A stretch of 64,000 nucleotides of DNA from Druceiella hillmani (lineage: Eukaryota; Arthropoda; Insecta; Lepidoptera; Hepialidae). The stretch lies in NCBI GenBank assembly GCA_039881145.1, contig JAYKKI010000032.1, forward strand, positions 11,585,501 through 11,649,500. The letters run 5' to 3'. Of this stretch, positions 61,070 through 64,000 are shown piece by piece; position 1 is the stretch's first letter, and the number at the start of each line of letters is the position of its first letter. The translations under genes were made by a program, and so were the position numbers. The notes beneath the pieces are model-generated. The model was not told the DNA's origin and made no database searches. It saw nothing but the letters and a program-made list of their open reading frames with translations.

Positions 61070-63335
61070 TGATCGTCAAGGAACTTAATCTTACTCAACC
61101 AAACCTAACTTTAACGATCTAACAATCTAGGGAATTTCAAAATCTTTATGGAAACTTTTATGAAAAGAAGTAAATTAGGTTTAATCTGTATTATGTTATT
61201 AAAGTCGGTTAAGTAATTTTATATGAGAAAAAAAATAGACAGATAAAACGTTTGTTACGAAAATAATGATAAAAGATGTAAATTTTAAATGTTAACTAGT
61301 CCATGTACCAGTAAAAGTTCCATTCAAATTGACTCAGTAGTTTTTGAGTAATAAACAAATAGACAAACATTCTAAAAAAACGTTTTCGGTTAGGGAAGCC
61401 AAAATAGTATACTTCACATTTTTTTCAAATATATGCGGTATCTACAGGTACACTTTTCATACAGTTTTATAATGGTATACATTACAAAAAGTACTAGAAA
61501 AATAAATTATAGTAGTAATTATAGTTATAAGCTTATCGAACTGATAAGATGTTCCGATCGAGTAATAAATAGAGAGATGGCCAACGTTGTCAGTCGTACT
61601 TACCTTGACAGTGCATTCACTTCGGTTAAAATTTAAAAATAAAAGTTTATCACAACGTTATTTTATAAAAGTTTTGAGTTCTTTACAGATTTACATAAAA
61701 GTAAATACTAGGAAAATATAAAACTATTATTCATAGCAGTATGATAGCTTTGACGAATATTCATGGAAGTTACAATAAATAGAATAATAAATGTCTACTA
61801 CGATGAGCGTTTATATGAATTGCAGCGATTGACAAGACAATATTGACATCATACATACTTATATACCATAAATAATGACATCACAAATAATTGACATCAT
61901 ACATCACTTACTACTTATAATATGAATATAATAATGTTTGCCTTATGGAAATTCATGGCAATTAACAATATTTTGGCCACGAAATGATAATTTCCTTGTA
62001 AATAACAAAATACAAACAAATTTGCAGACAATTCCTTTATCAAAGTCATTTTTAGTCAACTTTATCTGGTTTACGATTTTGTCATAATACTTATTAATTT
62101 TTCTAATTAATAGTTATATAAACAATTAAATAAAGTAAATAATGCAACTCAATATTTATCTTCAGTTCGAGTTCCGTTTTTCTTATACCTTTTTAGTTTT
62201 TGTCAATTAGGAGATATTTTAATGAACAAATTTTAATTTTCATTATTTCGAGATAATATGCTTTCAAAGTGGTGCTTTGAACTTCTCGCCAATTCCAGTA
62301 ACGTTATCCGTATTACTTTCATTAACGTTTACAATAATAGCACTTATCATAACAATATATTATATATTTCTAAAATTAAAAATCTTTTTCGGCACTAAAA
62401 ATGGATAAAATTAAGTGGCCTTCAATTTCAGTATGTAATGTTCGAAAAACTAAATGTATAAATTCGTGGTTTGTACATATGTGCAAATCCATATTAACAA
62501 AGCATCGAGATCAAGGGGTTTAATATATCAACTTACATAAAATTAATAAAGAAATCATTCAAAGCTGCAGGCCGTTGAAAATTATTTTCCAAAAGCAATT
62601 ATTTAATGTTGTGAAAACCACATAAATATAAGTAAATAAACAATAAGGTACAATTATAAATCAATGAATATATATTTTTTTCATTATTTTTTTATTTCAA
62701 ATATAAGTTAGTTGAAAGTCTTTTACGAAAAGAAAAATTAGAATGTACAAAATTTTAGATAACTGCTACCGACACAAGTAATTTCATTGAGTAAAAACCT
62801 TAATTTAAAAACCGTTTTACTATCGACGAATCAAACAAATCGAAAATTTCAAACAAATGGTGCTATCTACTTTCAAAGACAATTTCAATGAGTATCCTTG
62901 CAAAACTTTGTAATTTTTAAGATAATTTCATATAAAGCTCTTTTTTTTATAAATTACGTCGTAAGTGTAGCTGTTAATTTAAAAAAAATATGCTTAATTG
63001 CAAATTTTCTTCTAAAGTAAAACAAGAATAACAAATTGCACATGTCACGGAAAATTTATATTATGATTTTATAATAAATTACATATTATTACAATAAGTT
63101 AAACGTTATTTACGTAAATCAGATTCGTTTCTCTAATACCATTTCTACACTCTAAAATTCTGTTACTTTTTGTAAAAACAGTTTTTACCATGTCCTTATT
63201 ACCTCATTATGTTAAACTGTGATCCCTTTTCAATATTTTTTAACTATGCCATACATTATGCTTACAAATTCCGGAAAATACACATGTCTCCTTCTTTATC
63301 TCACTCAAGGGTGAATTTAAACCATTGACTTCAGT
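61070..63335. other. AT-rich non-coding stretch
   Basis: No gene is seen. CTCAGTAGTTTTTGAGTAAT and ACAAATAGACAAAC at 61335-61365 are decayed interspersed-repeat words. TTGACATCATACAT is repeated near 61842 and 61890. Confidence 0.5.
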
Positions 63336-63339
63336 ACTC

Positions 63340-63571
63340 ATAATAAATACCGAATACCGTACGGTGGTGTGCGCAATTTATCCCAAATGCCGTGCCTTTG
63401 ACGGCACGGCATACCGCGTTGACCAGGTTCGATACCCGGCCGCTTATCGAGCGGGGCTGAATAGGTGTCCTAGTTGGCTGTAGGAAATTGCTCTTATTGC
63501 AATAACTTCATCAATTGTTTCAATTGTATACATTAAAGTATTTAGATAAATAAATAAATAAGAAATATGTG
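63340..63571 (+). mobile_element. SINE-like or LINE 3'-tail retroposon
   Basis: A less AT-rich segment containing GGTTCGATACC (63426-63436), a match to the RNA polymerase III B box, followed by CGGCCGC. A perfect GCCGTGCC/GGCACGGC stem lies just upstream (63389-63410). The element ends in a TAAATAAATAAATAA tail (about 63549-63562), the usual simple-repeat 3' end of SINEs and some LINEs. The A box is not clear. Target-site duplications were not identified. It may share its post-B-box part with the remnant at 33440-33640. Confidence 0.55.
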
Positions 63572-63574
63572 AGG

Positions 63575-64000
63575 TGCAGGTAAATCCAACAACATGCAAC
63601 GTTACAAAACCTATACTCGTACATATTCGGTGCCGTAACTGAGTTTGTTATTTCGTTTTCCACACCCGCACTTATCGGCAATAGAATATGTAAATCTGAT
63701 ATAGAATATAGGTGTAAAATACATATACTTATAAAATTAAATAGATTAAACTGTAATTAGGTTTACATCACGTGTAAATATTTCATTCAGTCCCATGGAA
63801 TTATTCATTGTCTATAAAAAGATCTTACCAGGAATATTATTATCAGTGATCATATTGGAGGACATGTTAAGCATTCTGGGTGTGCTCGCATTTTTTATTT
63901 TATAACGAATGCCTTATTAATATATTTTTATTAACATCTCCACGTTATTCCTCTCATAGTAGGGGAAAGAGTAACAACAGAGCACCACATTGGTAGCACA
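63575..64000. other. AT-rich non-coding stretch
   Basis: Nothing recognisable is seen. Confidence 0.5.

Noticed and set aside
1..64000. Known conserved insect miRNAs (let-7, miR-1, bantam, miR-10, miR-184, miR-9)
   Set aside because: Looked for the mature sequences on the plus strand and in the visible hairpins; none was seen.

Overview
This window is very AT-rich eukaryotic DNA and contains no intact protein-coding gene that I can recognise. It looks like an insect or other arthropod intergenic or intronic desert. The evidence is decayed arthropod-type non-LTR retrotransposons (a Jockey/CR1-like fragment and an R1-like fragment), a decayed hAT transposase, degenerate TTAGG/CCTAA-like tracts, and interspersed repeat motifs I associate with arthropod genomes. 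A hemipteran is possible, but the order cannot be fixed from this sequence. Every open frame in the window is short and none reads like a conserved protein in its own frame. Where family-like protein similarity appears, it is in frames broken by stops and shifts.

Layout. Positions 1.2-2.6 kb hold two old tandem-repeat blocks. Positions 3.94-9.10 kb form a large imperfect inverted repeat. Its arms are about 2.0 and 2.5 kb, with a 647-bp spacer. Each arm carries a ~20-bp minisatellite at its outer end and a telomere-like degenerate tract further in, so it resembles a Foldback-type element or an old inverted duplication. A hairpin (potential precursor RNA) lies at 11.07 kb. A minus-strand LINE fossil lies at 11.9-12.6 kb. 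A GC-rich, possibly piggyBac-related island lies at 12.9-13.4 kb. Segments of 21-32 kb are linked by diverged duplications, both direct and inverted. An LTR-like or TIR-like insertion interrupts one copy at 25.4 kb. Another duplicated pair lies at 32.3 and 37.7 kb. A hAT transposase fossil occupies 43.9-45.2 kb on the minus strand. A tRNA-derived scrap lies at 46.6 kb, an R1-like LINE fossil at 60.4-61.1 kb, and a SINE- or LINE-tail-like retroposon at 63.3-63.6 kb.

The most distinctive element is a short palindromic family with seven copies (5.3, 12.6, 15.1, 15.5, 28.7, 50.6 and 54.7 kb). Full copies fold into a nearly perfect hairpin of about 200-260 bp. They have one asymmetric end (a ~35-bp tail after the palindrome). 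The copies with clear junctions are flanked by direct repeats of about 14-15 bp. Such long target-site duplications do not fit the usual DNA-transposon MITE families, and suggest retroposition or an unusual transposase. This family, the multi-kilobase inverted repeat, and several clean short hairpins are the parts worth following up.

What cannot be seen: exons of a large gene, enhancers and promoters cannot be confirmed without expression or conservation data. Homology statements come from reading the sequence and from remembered family motifs, not from a search.
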